Source: Desulfuromonadales bacterium (lineage in GTDB: Bacteria; Desulfobacterota; Desulfuromonadia; Desulfuromonadales; Geopsychrobacteraceae). From it: a DNA stretch of 64,000 bases. Position 1 is the stretch's first letter. Each line of letters begins with the position of its first letter. The stretch is from positions 1 through 64,000 of the forward strand of contig JAFGEL010000072.1 of NCBI GenBank assembly GCA_016931615.1. Direction: 5' to 3'. The notes beneath the pieces were generated by a model. That model did no database searches. It was given only the letters and a program-made list of their open reading frames with translations, and was not told the DNA's origin. Positions 29,570-39,604 of this stretch are shown here, piece by piece. The position numbers and the translations under genes were made by a program.

Positions 29570-29760
29570 TTGATCCTGTTTCAATCTTCAGATGGGAAGA
29601 GGGGTGAAATTCCCCCACGGACCCGCCGCTGTAATCGAGTTCTTGTCGCGTGATATGCCACTGGTGACGACACTGGGAAGGCCACCCGACAATTCAACTG
29701 AACTACCTGTCACTTCAGTTGATCACTCGTCAGTCAGAAGACCTGTCATGAAACCTGTCC
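29570..29760 (+). promoter_or_regulatory. Cobalamin riboswitch
   Basis: GGGAAGAGGGGTGAAATTCCCCCACGGACCCGCCGCTGTAATCGAG...GCCACTGG...CTGGGAAGGCCACC...CAGTCAGAAGACCTGTC: conserved cobalamin aptamer segments upstream of btuB. Confidence 0.95.
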
Positions 29761-29810
29761 ATTAATCTCCCCGGGAATGGGAGCACGGAAAGAGCGCGGA
29801 CCAAAAACGG

Positions 29811-29844
29811 AAGCCCGCACCTGTTCAGGTGTCGGGCTTTTTTA
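29811..29844 (+). terminator. Terminator/expression-platform hairpin of the cobalamin riboswitch
   Basis: AGCCCGCACCTG-TT-CAGGTGTCGGGCTTTTTT immediately before the TonB receptor gene. Confidence 0.85.
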
Positions 29845-29887
29845 GTGCCTCAGCCGCTGCTTCCGGGGGAACACAGGAGGAAAAAAG

Positions 29888-31723
29888 ATGGAAAAGTTTA
29901 TCGCCCTGCTCGGCGGACTGCTGATCTGTGCATCAACAGCCCTTTCCGCAACCCCAACCCTCGATCCGATCGTGGTCACGGCGACACGAACCGCCACCCC
30001 CCTCAGTCAGATCGGCAGTTCGGTGACGGTCATCACTGCCGAAGAAATTGAAGAAAAGCAGCAACAGACAGTTGTCGATGTTTTACGCAGCGTCCCTGGC
30101 GTTACAGTCAATCAGAGTGGGCCAATCGGCGGACAAGCATCAATTTTCCTGCGCGGAACCGACAACAAACACACTTTGGTCCTCATTGACGGGATTGAAT
30201 ACAGGGACGCTTCAGCCATCGGAGGCGACATCAACCTTGCGAACTTGAGTACCAGCAACATCGAACAAATTGAGATTGTACGCGGAGCTCAAAGTGTACT
30301 TTACGGATCCGATGCAATTGCTGGCGTCATCAACATCATTACCAAAAAAGATGTTCAAGGAATGACAGGTGAAGCCTCTGCCGAAATGGGTTCTTTCAAC
30401 ACAAACCACATAAAAGCAGGCCTTGGCTACGGCAACGAGATTGTTACAAGCTCTTTCAGAGTAGCACAAACAAATAGCGACGGTTTTTCAGCAGCGAATG
30501 AGGATGATGGCAACTCTGAAAAAGACGGCTACGAAAATACCAGCTTCCTGTTTAATTTCGGTTTGAAACCTATCGACGTTTTCGAACTCAATTTTAATGT
30601 TCAAAGGATTGATGCAGAAAACGACTTTGATAATTTTTTTGCCGGAATAGCCAGCGATGCTGACAATAAAGATCAAACTTTGGACACCATCGGCCAACTA
30701 TCAGGCACACTCCACCTGCTGGACAATCTCTGGAATATGACCTTCGCTATAGCCGTCAGCGACTTGGAGCGAGACACTGCCCTCGGCACTTATCATTACG
30801 GATATGATGGAAGAATAACCAAGTCCAGCCTTCTGAACGAAATTCATGTCGGACGTGCGCACACGCTGGTTATCGGGCTGGAAACAGAAAAAGAAGAATA
30901 TGACGGCTACGCCGATTTTGAACAACCAACCCATGAAGAAGCCAGAACCGACGCATTTTTCATCCAGGACCAATTTCGGCTGAACAACTTTTCAATGAAC
31001 CTGGGGCTGCGCAGTGATGATCACGAGCAATTCGGCGAAGAGACCACCTGGCGTTTAGCTACATCCTACGCTCTCTCTTCGACAGGCACGATTTTCAAAG
31101 GTTCCGTCGGTACAGGATTTAAAGCGCCTTCACTCTACCAGCTCTACCACCCCTACTTTGGCAACACCGCTCTGGAAGCAGAAACCAGCCTGGGCTACGA
31201 CATCGGAATCGAGCAATCCTGGTTGCAGAATTCAGTCATTACCAGTCTGACCTGGTTTCACAATAGTATCAAAGACTACATTGAATTCGACGATATTGGA
31301 TACACAGGTTATTACCAGGGAGGAGACATTCAAACGCAAGGAGTAGAAGCTACTGTAAGCTACTCTCCCTGTCCCTTCTTCAGTACCCAACTAGGTTACA
31401 CCTATACCGACAGTAAAGATGAAAATGGAGAGCGCCGAGCTCGGCGGCCCCTGCACAAGGGAACTCTTGATTTAAATCTCTATCCGATTGACGGTTTACA
31501 GATCAACCTGAACACGATCTATAACAGTGAACGAGATGATAATGCTGCGAACGAAACCCTGCCATCATATACTCTGGTCAATCTGGCAACCTCATACCAA
31601 ATTAATGACAACTTGAAGATTTTCGGCCGCATTGACAATCTGTTCGACAAAGACTACGAAGAAGTTTCCGGGTACGGAACGGCGGGTTTGTCGGCGTATG
31701 CGGGTATCAAGTTGTCTTTTTAA
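29888..31723 (+). CDS. btuB: TonB-dependent vitamin B12 receptor BtuB-like
   Basis: Signal peptide, TonB box-like TLDPIVVTATRT, plug domain (VLRSVPGVTVNQSGPIGGQASIFLRGTDNKHTLVLIDG), C-terminal beta-barrel ending in F; under the cobalamin riboswitch. Confidence 0.9.
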   Translation: MEKFIALLGGLLICASTALSATPTLDPIVVTATRTATPLSQIGSSVTVITAEEIEEKQQQTVVDVLRSVPGVTVNQSGPIGGQASIFLRGTDNKHTLVLIDGIEYRDASAIGGDINLANLSTSNIEQIEIVRGAQSVLYGSDAIAGVINIITKKDVQGMTGEASAEMGSFNTNHIKAGLGYGNEIVTSSFRVAQTNSDGFSAANEDDGNSEKDGYENTSFLFNFGLKPIDVFELNFNVQRIDAENDFDNFFAGIASDADNKDQTLDTIGQLSGTLHLLDNLWNMTFAIAVSDLERDTALGTYHYGYDGRITKSSLLNEIHVGRAHTLVIGLETEKEEYDGYADFEQPTHEEARTDAFFIQDQFRLNNFSMNLGLRSDDHEQFGEETTWRLATSYALSSTGTIFKGSVGTGFKAPSLYQLYHPYFGNTALEAETSLGYDIGIEQSWLQNSVITSLTWFHNSIKDYIEFDDIGYTGYYQGGDIQTQGVEATVSYSPCPFFSTQLGYTYTDSKDENGERRARRPLHKGTLDLNLYPIDGLQINLNTIYNSERDDNAANETLPSYTLVNLATSYQINDNLKIFGRIDNLFDKDYEEVSGYGTAGLSAYAGIKLSF

Positions 31724-31783
31724 TTCTTTCAGAATTGATTTACACTGAGGGCAGATTATCTGCCCTCAATCATTTGGAATTCC

Positions 31784-32662
31784 ATGCGTAAAACAATCCT
31801 TTTCACGATCCTGATCAGCATATTTTTTGTATCCACGGCCTTCGATGAACAGTTCGAAGATGCCCTGGGTCGAAAAGTAGAATTAAATCATCCCCCCCAA
31901 CGCATTCTTTCCCTGGTTCCGGCGGTGACGGAAATCCTCTTTGCGCTGGGGCTTGAAGAGCGGATCGTCGCAGTCACGGAGTATTGCACCTACCCAGCAG
32001 CGGCGAAAGACCTCCCAACAGTTGGCGAATATGCCGACCCGGGGCTGGAAAACATCCTGCTGTTCAAACCTGACCTGGTTATTGCCTCAGCCGATATGAA
32101 CCGACCGGCGCTGGTTGAGAGGCTGGAAGCATTAAAGATCCCCGTTTATGTCGTCTACCCGCATACCGTGGACGAAACCCTGAAAACGATTGAAGGCATT
32201 GGCCAGATCACCGGAGCCGGGATCGCAGCGGAGCACATCACTGCCATGATCAGGGCGCAAATTACCGCTCTGCAGAAAAAAATTGCCGGGAAAACTCGCC
32301 CGGAAGTCCTTGAAGTGGTCATGCTCCACCCCCTGACGGTGGCCGGGCCGAAAACCTTTGTCGATGATGTCATTCGCCTGGCAGGAGGACATAATGTCGT
32401 GACAGAGGGTCCTTCACGCTATCCGACCTGGAATCCCGAAGCCCTGCTGACTGCGAACCCGGAAGCGATTATTGTTTCCTCTTATCCCGGGCAGCCCGAT
32501 CCGTGGCAGTTTTTCGCTCAATGGCCGCAACTGCGAGCGGTGAAGAACGACGAAATTATTCATATCGAGGCCGATTGGATCCACCGCCCGGGCCCACGGA
32601 TGATCCTCGGCATCAAAGCTCTGGCTCAAGCCCTGCATCCGGATATGGTCTTTGATGAATAA
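31784..32662 (+). CDS. btuF: Cobalamin ABC transporter substrate-binding protein
   Basis: PPQRILSLVPAVTEILFALGLEERIVAVTEYCTYPAAAKDLPTVGEYADPGLENILLFKPDLVIA. Confidence 0.9.
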   Translation: MRKTILFTILISIFFVSTAFDEQFEDALGRKVELNHPPQRILSLVPAVTEILFALGLEERIVAVTEYCTYPAAAKDLPTVGEYADPGLENILLFKPDLVIASADMNRPALVERLEALKIPVYVVYPHTVDETLKTIEGIGQITGAGIAAEHITAMIRAQITALQKKIAGKTRPEVLEVVMLHPLTVAGPKTFVDDVIRLAGGHNVVTEGPSRYPTWNPEALLTANPEAIIVSSYPGQPDPWQFFAQWPQLRAVKNDEIIHIEADWIHRPGPRMILGIKALAQALHPDMVFDE

Positions 32663-33659
32663 TTTTCTTCACGCCAAACGCCGCTGGTTTCAGTTGCTGA
32701 TGCTCGTTGTCTTGCCGGGTCTGGCGTTTTTTTTCTCTCTGTCTGCCGGCAGTCTCGATATCCCCCCTGAAAAACTGCTCTCTATCCTGCAACAGGGGCC
32801 CGGCGACAATATCGAACAAACCATCATCTGGCAGATTCGTCTGCCGCGCTCATTTCTGGCAGCTCTGGTCGGTTGTGCCCTGAGTTTGTCCGGGGTCACT
32901 TTTCAGGCGGTTCTGCGCAACCCGCTCGCGGATCCCTACCTGCTGGGGGTTTCAGGGGGGGCTGCTCTCGGAGCGGTTATCGCCCTGACCTGCGGTCTTC
33001 AGTCGACTCTGATGCTGCCGCTGGCAGCTTTTATCGGTGCCTTGTCGGCACTGCTGCTGGTTTACCTCGTCGCTCGAGCCCATACCTGCACCACGCACAC
33101 CCTGATTCTTTCCGGTGTCATGGTCGGCAGCCTGGCAGCCGCGCTGCTGCTTTTCCTGCTCTGGCGAGCCCCGTCTGAGGCCTCTCGTCAGGCGGTTTTC
33201 TGGCTGGCGGGCAACCTGTCACTGGCCGATCCGGGTTGGGTCAGCTGGGGCTGGTTGTGGGTTGCCGGCGGTTTTGTACTGCTCTGGATGCTGGCCCCGC
33301 ACCTGGATCTATTGACTCAGGGTGACGAAACGGCCGAAGATCTGGGACTTGATGTCGGCCGCAGCCGGTTGATCTTTTTTGCCGTCGCCGGGGCCCTGAC
33401 TTCCTGTGCGGTTGCCCTGACCGGACTGGTCGGTTTTGTCGGCCTGGTCATCCCGCATATCTGCCGGCTGATATGGGGGCCGGGACATCGTCGCCTTATC
33501 CCTCTGTCTGCCCTGTTTGGCGGCTGTTTTCTGATGCTTGCCGATGCTTTGGCCCGCAGCATTTACGCCCCCGCTGAAATCCCCGTCGGCGTCGTCACTG
33601 CCCTGCTGGGTGCCCCCTTCTTTCTCTACCTGTTAAGACGTAAAGGAGCCGGGGTTTGA
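32652..33659 (+). CDS. btuC: Cobalamin/FecCD family ABC permease
   Basis: IRLPRSFLAALVGCALSLSGVTFQAVLRNPLADPYLLGVSGGAALGAV; GLVGFVGLVIPHICRLIWGPGHRRLIPLSALFGG. Confidence 0.93.
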   Translation: MMNNFLHAKRRWFQLLMLVVLPGLAFFFSLSAGSLDIPPEKLLSILQQGPGDNIEQTIIWQIRLPRSFLAALVGCALSLSGVTFQAVLRNPLADPYLLGVSGGAALGAVIALTCGLQSTLMLPLAAFIGALSALLLVYLVARAHTCTTHTLILSGVMVGSLAAALLLFLLWRAPSEASRQAVFWLAGNLSLADPGWVSWGWLWVAGGFVLLWMLAPHLDLLTQGDETAEDLGLDVGRSRLIFFAVAGALTSCAVALTGLVGFVGLVIPHICRLIWGPGHRRLIPLSALFGGCFLMLADALARSIYAPAEIPVGVVTALLGAPFFLYLLRRKGAGV

Positions 33660-34969
33660 TTCAGGTCGACAACATCTCTTTTGCCTTTGCCGCCCAGCCG
33701 ATCTTCAAAGATCTCAGTTTCTCGGTAAGAAAAGGCGAAATTCTGTCACTTCTCGGGCCCAACGGGTGCGGCAAATCCACCCTGCTGAGGCTTCTGCGCG
33801 GTCATTTGAAAGTTCAATCGGGTTCCATTCTTTGGGATTCCGAACCGATTGAAGCCATCTCAACCAGAAAGATGGCTCTAAAAGTCGCAATGGTACCCCA
33901 ATCCGTCCATATGACCTTCCCCTATACAGTGGCCGAGGTCGTGGCTATGGGCCGCTACCCCCATCGTCGGAACATTCTCAGCTTCAGCCGCGCCTCTGAT
34001 CAAAAGGCCATTAATCATGCACTGGCTATGACTGATATTGTCGGCCTGGTCGACCGCCCGGTCACCCAACTCAGCGGCGGTGAACTGCAGCGCGTCTTTC
34101 TGGCCCGGGCCCTGGCCCAGAACGCCGAAGTTCTGTTTCTCGATGAAGCGACCAGTCATCTCGACATTGATCATCGGCTGGAATTCAGCAGGCTGCTGCT
34201 ACGGCTCAATCGTGAGCAGGGCACCACCATCGTCCAGATCAGCCATGATATTGACCTGGCTGCTGCTATTTCCCAACGAATGCTGCTATTGACGGAGCAT
34301 GGCGAAACCGCCGGGATTGGAAAACCGCATGAGGTGATAACCGAGGAAAATATCCGCCGGATATTTCATGTCGATGTCAAGATCGAAAACAATCCTTTTT
34401 CCGGAACCCCGCAAATCCACCCCCTACTCAACACTTCTGTTCACCAGTTTAGAGAGCTCAAAATCCATCTCATCTGCGGGGGAGGAAGCGGCAAAACCAT
34501 TCTGCGCAAGCTTCATCTGGCCGCCGCTGAGCTGACGGTTGGGCCCTTGAATCACGGGGACTCTGATGAATCGGTTGCCAGCGCCCTTGATATTCCCATG
34601 GCTGAGGAAAGCCCTTTCAGACCCTACTCTCGTGCGGTTCTGGACAAAACCTGGCAGATGATCGCTCACGCCGAGATTGTGATTATTGCCACGTCCTGGT
34701 GGGGAACGGGCAACCTGGATTGCCTCAAGCTGGCCCACCGGGCTCTCAAACAGGAGAAAAAAGTTTATCTGGTCAACCCCCAGAAAACCAACGATTACAC
34801 CAAAGGAGAAGCCTGGGAACAAATCTGCCGTCTGAAGAATGACGGTGCCGTGGTTGTTGAGCGGGAAGAGGCGCTGCTGGAAATGCTTAAAAAAGATCAC
34901 GCCTGCAGCGAAAAATGCGCAACAGCGTCCCGCCGATTTTTACCACATCGTGTCCTCCCAAAGGCTTAA
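33656..34969 (+). CDS. btuD: Cobalamin ABC ATP-binding protein with extra C-terminal domain
   Basis: LLGPNGCGKSTLLRLLRG Walker A; QLSGGELQRVFLARALAQNAEVLFLDEATSHLD signature/Walker B; about 180 aa C-terminal extension. Confidence 0.9.
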   Translation: MIQVDNISFAFAAQPIFKDLSFSVRKGEILSLLGPNGCGKSTLLRLLRGHLKVQSGSILWDSEPIEAISTRKMALKVAMVPQSVHMTFPYTVAEVVAMGRYPHRRNILSFSRASDQKAINHALAMTDIVGLVDRPVTQLSGGELQRVFLARALAQNAEVLFLDEATSHLDIDHRLEFSRLLLRLNREQGTTIVQISHDIDLAAAISQRMLLLTEHGETAGIGKPHEVITEENIRRIFHVDVKIENNPFSGTPQIHPLLNTSVHQFRELKIHLICGGGSGKTILRKLHLAAAELTVGPLNHGDSDESVASALDIPMAEESPFRPYSRAVLDKTWQMIAHAEIVIIATSWWGTGNLDCLKLAHRALKQEKKVYLVNPQKTNDYTKGEAWEQICRLKNDGAVVVEREEALLEMLKKDHACSEKCATASRRFLPHRVLPKA

Positions 34970-35154
34970 CGTAAACTTTTTTTAAGCTATAAAAACAGCA
35001 ACTTAGTTTTGACAGGACAGATCCGTTAGCGTATACAATAAACCTGTTTATGAATAACCATCCGACATCTGAGGGTTAGATCATTGACTGGCCGGGTGAT
35101 CCATAATCACCACATTATCAATTGGTTGAGCACTTTTAACATGAGGAGAAAAGT

Positions 35155-36174
35155 ATGAAATTGACAAAGGTTCTGGTTCTGATTTTGACTCTTTGCCTGA
35201 TGGTCGTCACCTTCGCCCATGCCGGAAAAGATCTCGACGCCGTCAAAAGTAAAGGCTTTATTCAAGCCGGGGTGAACGGTGGTGTCTTCGGTTTTGGCAT
35301 GCCTGACGAAAAAGGCGTATGGAAAGGCCTGGACGTTGATACTGCGCGTGCCGTTGCTGCCGCCATTTTCGGCGATGCCGACAAGGTAAAATTTACCCCC
35401 CTGACAGCCCAACAGCGGTTTACTGCCCTGCAATCCGGTGAGATTGACCTTCTCACCCGCAACGCAACCCGAACCCTGAGTCGTGAAACTCAACTGGGGC
35501 TGAACTTTGTTGCGGTCAATTACTACGACGGCCAGGGCTTCATGATTCCCAAAAATCTGGGCGTCAAAAGTGCCAAGGAGCTGGATGGCGCAACTGTTTG
35601 CGTTCTGCCCGGAACCACCACAGAACAAAACGCGGCCGACTTCTTCCGTAACAACAAAATGGCCTGGAAACCGGTGGTTATCGAATCAACCACCGAGCTG
35701 GCAAAAACCTTCTTCGCCGGACGCTGTGACGTGCTGACCTCGGATGCTTCTCAACTGGCCGGAACCCGGGCGATTGCCCCTAATCCCAAAGACTACATCA
35801 TTCTGCCGGAAATTATTTCCAAAGAGCCTCTGGCTCCGGCCGTTCGCCATGGTGATGATCAGTTCAGGGACATCGTTGACTTCTCCGTTCTGGCCATGAT
35901 CAATGCTGAAGAACTGGGGATTACCTCGCAGAATGTTGATGAAATGCTCAAGAGCACTGATCCCGTGGTTCAGCGCTTCCTCGGAGTATCCCCCGGTAAT
36001 GGCGCCGCTCTGGGCCTTGATGAAAAATGGGTCTATAATATCATTAAGCAAGTGGGTAATTACGGCGAAGTTTTTGAGCGTAACGTCGGCGTGAACACCA
36101 CCCTCGGCCTTGAGCGTGGCCTGAATGCCCTCTGGACCAACGGCGGCCTGATGTATTCACCGCCATTCAAGTAA
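35155..36174 (+). CDS. aapJ: General L-amino acid ABC transporter substrate-binding protein
   Basis: AGKDLDAVKSKGFIQAGVNGGVFGFGMPDEKGVWKGLDVDTARAVAAAIFGDADKVKFTPLTAQQRFTALQSGEIDLL. Confidence 0.92.
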   Translation: MKLTKVLVLILTLCLMVVTFAHAGKDLDAVKSKGFIQAGVNGGVFGFGMPDEKGVWKGLDVDTARAVAAAIFGDADKVKFTPLTAQQRFTALQSGEIDLLTRNATRTLSRETQLGLNFVAVNYYDGQGFMIPKNLGVKSAKELDGATVCVLPGTTTEQNAADFFRNNKMAWKPVVIESTTELAKTFFAGRCDVLTSDASQLAGTRAIAPNPKDYIILPEIISKEPLAPAVRHGDDQFRDIVDFSVLAMINAEELGITSQNVDEMLKSTDPVVQRFLGVSPGNGAALGLDEKWVYNIIKQVGNYGEVFERNVGVNTTLGLERGLNALWTNGGLMYSPPFK

Positions 36175-36203
36175 TTCCGTTTTTGACTTTTTTCTGCTAA
36201 AAT

Positions 36204-36244
36204 CCGCCGTCGAAGCTTTCAGCTTTCGACGGCGGTCTATTTTT
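36204..36244 (+). terminator. Hairpin between aapJ and aapQ (terminator/attenuator)
   Basis: CCGCCGTCGAA...TTCGACGGCGG followed by TCTATTTTT. Confidence 0.7.
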
Positions 36245-36272
36245 CAATTATTGGCGAGAGGGATTCTTCAAC

Positions 36273-37469
36273 TTGAAACAGAGCGATATTCCCACGGGAT
36301 CGGGGTCTTCCCCCTCGGCCGTGCCTTTCTGGCGTGATGCCGGCAAACGTGCGCTGGTCTTTCAGCTGGCCGCGCTGCTGATCGTCGCCGGAACATGCTA
36401 CTACCTGTTTTCAAATACCCAGGCGAACCTCGAACGCCAATCAATTGCGACCGGTTTCGGCTTTCTCGACAAGGAAGCTTCTTTTGAAATTGCCGAGTCG
36501 GTCATAGCTTATTCAGCTGCAGACACCTACCGGAAAGCCCTGCTCGTCGGAGCTCTGAATACCCTCAAGGTGTCATTTATCGGAATTATTCTAACCACCA
36601 TTCTCGGAACCTTTATCGGTATTGCCCGGCTGTCGAGCAACTGGCTGATTTCACGCCTTTCCGGCATGTTTATCGAGGTCATGCAGAATATTCCGGTACT
36701 GCTCCAGCTGTTCTTCTGGTATGCCATTTTTTATGAAGCCTTCCCCTCGCCACGCCAGGCTCTGAACCCGTTCAACGGAGTTTTTCTCTGCAACCGCGGA
36801 CTCATATTCGCCATTCCCGAAGCCCATGCGGCCTATCCTGCCATGGCCTGGACGTTCCTGATTATTCTGGTCATCGGCTGGTTTCTCAACCGCTGGGGTT
36901 ATCGCCGCCAGGAGTTGACCGGGCAGGCGTTCCCGGCACTGAGGATCACTGCGGCGGCAGCCATTCTTTTACCCCTGGGAGTGTGGTTTCTCTATGGCAC
37001 CCCGACCGCTATGAACGTGCCGGTCCTGAGAGGATTCAATTTTCAGGGCGGACTAACCGTCAGTCCTGAATTCAGCGCTTTGTTGCTCGGGCTGGTCCTG
37101 TATACTTCCGCATTTGTGGCCGAGATTGTTCGTGCCGGAATTCAGTCGATCAGTCGTGGGCAGATTGAAGCCGCCATGGCCATCGGTCTGCGCCCCGGTC
37201 GGGTTCTGCAGCTGGTCGTTCTGCCCCAGGCCCTGAGGGTCATCATTCCGCCGCTGACCAGCCAGATGCTGAACCTGACAAAAAACAGTACCCTGGCTAT
37301 TGCTATCGGCTATGCCGACTTTGTGGCTGTTACCAATACCACGATCAACCAGACCGGCCAGGCCATTGAAGGGGTGGCATTAATTATGATCGTCTATCTG
37401 TTCTTCAGCCTGTCGACCTCTGTTTTCATGAACTGGTACAACAAGCGCATGGCCCTGGTGGAGAGATAA
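36273..37469 (+). CDS. aapQ: Amino acid ABC transporter permease
   Basis: 398 aa (TTG start); FIEVMQNIPVLLQLFFWYAIF...EIVRAGIQSISRGQIEAAMAIGLRPGRVLQLVVLPQALRVIIPPLTSQ EAA loop. Confidence 0.92.
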   Translation: MKQSDIPTGSGSSPSAVPFWRDAGKRALVFQLAALLIVAGTCYYLFSNTQANLERQSIATGFGFLDKEASFEIAESVIAYSAADTYRKALLVGALNTLKVSFIGIILTTILGTFIGIARLSSNWLISRLSGMFIEVMQNIPVLLQLFFWYAIFYEAFPSPRQALNPFNGVFLCNRGLIFAIPEAHAAYPAMAWTFLIILVIGWFLNRWGYRRQELTGQAFPALRITAAAAILLPLGVWFLYGTPTAMNVPVLRGFNFQGGLTVSPEFSALLLGLVLYTSAFVAEIVRAGIQSISRGQIEAAMAIGLRPGRVLQLVVLPQALRVIIPPLTSQMLNLTKNSTLAIAIGYADFVAVTNTTINQTGQAIEGVALIMIVYLFFSLSTSVFMNWYNKRMALVER

Positions 37470-37470
37470 C

Positions 37471-38562
37471 ATGAATCAGCCTGCACCAGCCCGACGCGTA
37501 CAATTGAAGCCACCGGTCACCAATGTTGGGGTACTGGGTTGGTTGCGCTCCAACCTGTTCAACACCTGGTACAATTCGATCCTCACCGTTCTGGCCCTGG
37601 CACTGTTGGCCTGGCTGATTCCGCCGCTGGTTCGCTGGGCATTCATCGACAGCCTGTGGAACAGCACCTCGGAAGCCTGCCGTGACATCGACGGCGCCTG
37701 CTGGTCAGTGATTCCCAACAATATCAAGTTTATCTTTTTCGGGTTTTTTCCTCAGGGTCAGGAATGGCGCCCGGCACTGGCCATGGTGATGTTGCTGGCC
37801 CTGGTTTTTTACTCTAAAGAACGCAGCCGCTGGAAAAAATCCCTCGGCTGGGTCTGGCTGGCCAGCCTGGTCATTATGGGCATCCTGATGTATGGCGGGA
37901 TTCTGGGGATGCCGGTGGTTGAGACCTCGCAATGGAGTGGTCTCCCGCTGACCATGATGCTGTCATTCTTCGGTATGGTTGCTGCCTACCCATTGGGGGT
38001 GCTGCTGGCTCTCGGACGGCGCTCAAAAATGCCGGCCATCAAAAGCCTGTGTGTCGTCTATATCGAAATGATCCGCGGTGTTCCCCTGATCAGCCTGCTG
38101 TTCATGTCCTCAATTATGTTCCCGCTGTTTTTACCCGAGGGCGTGACCATCGACAAAGTTCTCAGGGCTCAGATTGCCATTATCCTCTTCACTGCAGCCT
38201 ACATCGCCGAGGTCGTCAGAGGCGGCTTGCAGGCCATGCCGCGGGGACAATATGAAGCCGCTGATTCCATCGGTCTGAACTATAACCAGACCATGCGCCT
38301 GATCATTCTGCCCCAGGCCCTGAAAATCGTTATTCCACCGACGGTCGGCATTCTGCTTTCGGCATTTAAAGATACTTCGCTGGTCGTGATTATTGCCCTC
38401 TACGATGTCTTGAAAACCACCAAGGTCGCCTTGTCCAACCCAAAGTGGACCGGTTACTCAACCGAGGCCTATATCTTCCTGGCGGTCCTGTATTTTATTT
38501 TCTGTTACGCCATGTCAAGCTACAGCCGCAGACTGGAAAAAGAACTGAACACCGGGCACTGA
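37471..38562 (+). CDS. aapM: Amino acid ABC transporter permease
   Basis: YIEMIRGVPLISLLFMSSIMFPLFLPEG...AEVVRGGLQAMPRGQYEAADSIGLNYNQTMRLIILPQALKIVIPP. Confidence 0.92.
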   Translation: MNQPAPARRVQLKPPVTNVGVLGWLRSNLFNTWYNSILTVLALALLAWLIPPLVRWAFIDSLWNSTSEACRDIDGACWSVIPNNIKFIFFGFFPQGQEWRPALAMVMLLALVFYSKERSRWKKSLGWVWLASLVIMGILMYGGILGMPVVETSQWSGLPLTMMLSFFGMVAAYPLGVLLALGRRSKMPAIKSLCVVYIEMIRGVPLISLLFMSSIMFPLFLPEGVTIDKVLRAQIAIILFTAAYIAEVVRGGLQAMPRGQYEAADSIGLNYNQTMRLIILPQALKIVIPPTVGILLSAFKDTSLVVIIALYDVLKTTKVALSNPKWTGYSTEAYIFLAVLYFIFCYAMSSYSRRLEKELNTGH

Positions 38563-38602
38563 TCACTCAGCCGCTCGCAACCGATAGTAAAGAGAATTGG
38601 CC

Positions 38603-39361
38603 ATGACCCAAAACGGCAGAGCAAAAAGCACCGACCCGATTATTCAGATTCGCGAAATGCACAAATGGTACGGCGATTTTCATGTCCTCAGCAATATCAA
38701 CCTGGAAGTTGAAAAAGGTGAGCGCATCGTCATCTGCGGACCTTCGGGATCAGGCAAATCAACGCTTATCCGCTGTATCAACCGCCTGGAAGAACACCAG
38801 CGCGGCCAGATCATTGTCAATGGTGTTGAGTTGACCAACGATATCAAAAACATTGAGAAGGTGCGGGCCGAAGTCGGTATGGTATTTCAACATTTCAATC
38901 TCTTCCCCCATCTGACCATCCTGGAGAATCTGACCCTGGGTCCGATATGGGTGCTCAAAACACCAAAAAAAGAGGCGGAAGCTATCGCCATGAAGTACCT
39001 GGAAAAAGTTCATATCGCTGAGCAGGCCAAAAAATACCCGGGCCAGCTCTCCGGGGGACAACAACAACGCGTCGCCATTGCCCGCAGCTTGTGCATGCAC
39101 CCCGAAGTCATGTTATTTGATGAACCGACCTCGGCTTTAGACCCGGAAATGATCAAGGAAGTCCTTGACGTTATGATTGATCTTGCCGAAGAAGGGATGA
39201 CCATGCTGGTCGTGACCCACGAAATGGGCTTTGCCGAAAAAGTCGCCGACCGCGTCATGTTTATGGACTTTGGGGAAATTGTTGAACAGAACAGCCCGGG
39301 TCAGTTCTTTGCCAACCCGCAACACGAGCGCACCAAGTTATTTTTAAGCCAGATACTCTAA
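38603..39361 (+). CDS. aapP: Amino acid ABC transporter ATP-binding protein
   Basis: [53 protein letters not shown]. Confidence 0.95.
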   Translation: MTQNGRAKSTDPIIQIREMHKWYGDFHVLSNINLEVEKGERIVICGPSGSGKSTLIRCINRLEEHQRGQIIVNGVELTNDIKNIEKVRAEVGMVFQHFNLFPHLTILENLTLGPIWVLKTPKKEAEAIAMKYLEKVHIAEQAKKYPGQLSGGQQQRVAIARSLCMHPEVMLFDEPTSALDPEMIKEVLDVMIDLAEEGMTMLVVTHEMGFAEKVADRVMFMDFGEIVEQNSPGQFFANPQHERTKLFLSQIL

Positions 39362-39604
39362 CTTTTCCTGTCTACGACATTCACGGCCTGATTAATGCGC
39401 GTAAAAAAATCTTATCGCACTCGGGTTCGCCCGATGCACAGATATGGCTGTTACCGGAGGGATGATCACTGAATTTTGATTAAGATTTTGGCACTTTGCG
39501 ACGATTGAATTATATCATCGTGACTGATCTCTTATTTTTGTGCTTCACAGATTTAAATACTTGCGTTCACATAACCAGGTTGATATTCCGCAGTGGAGCG
39601 ACTC

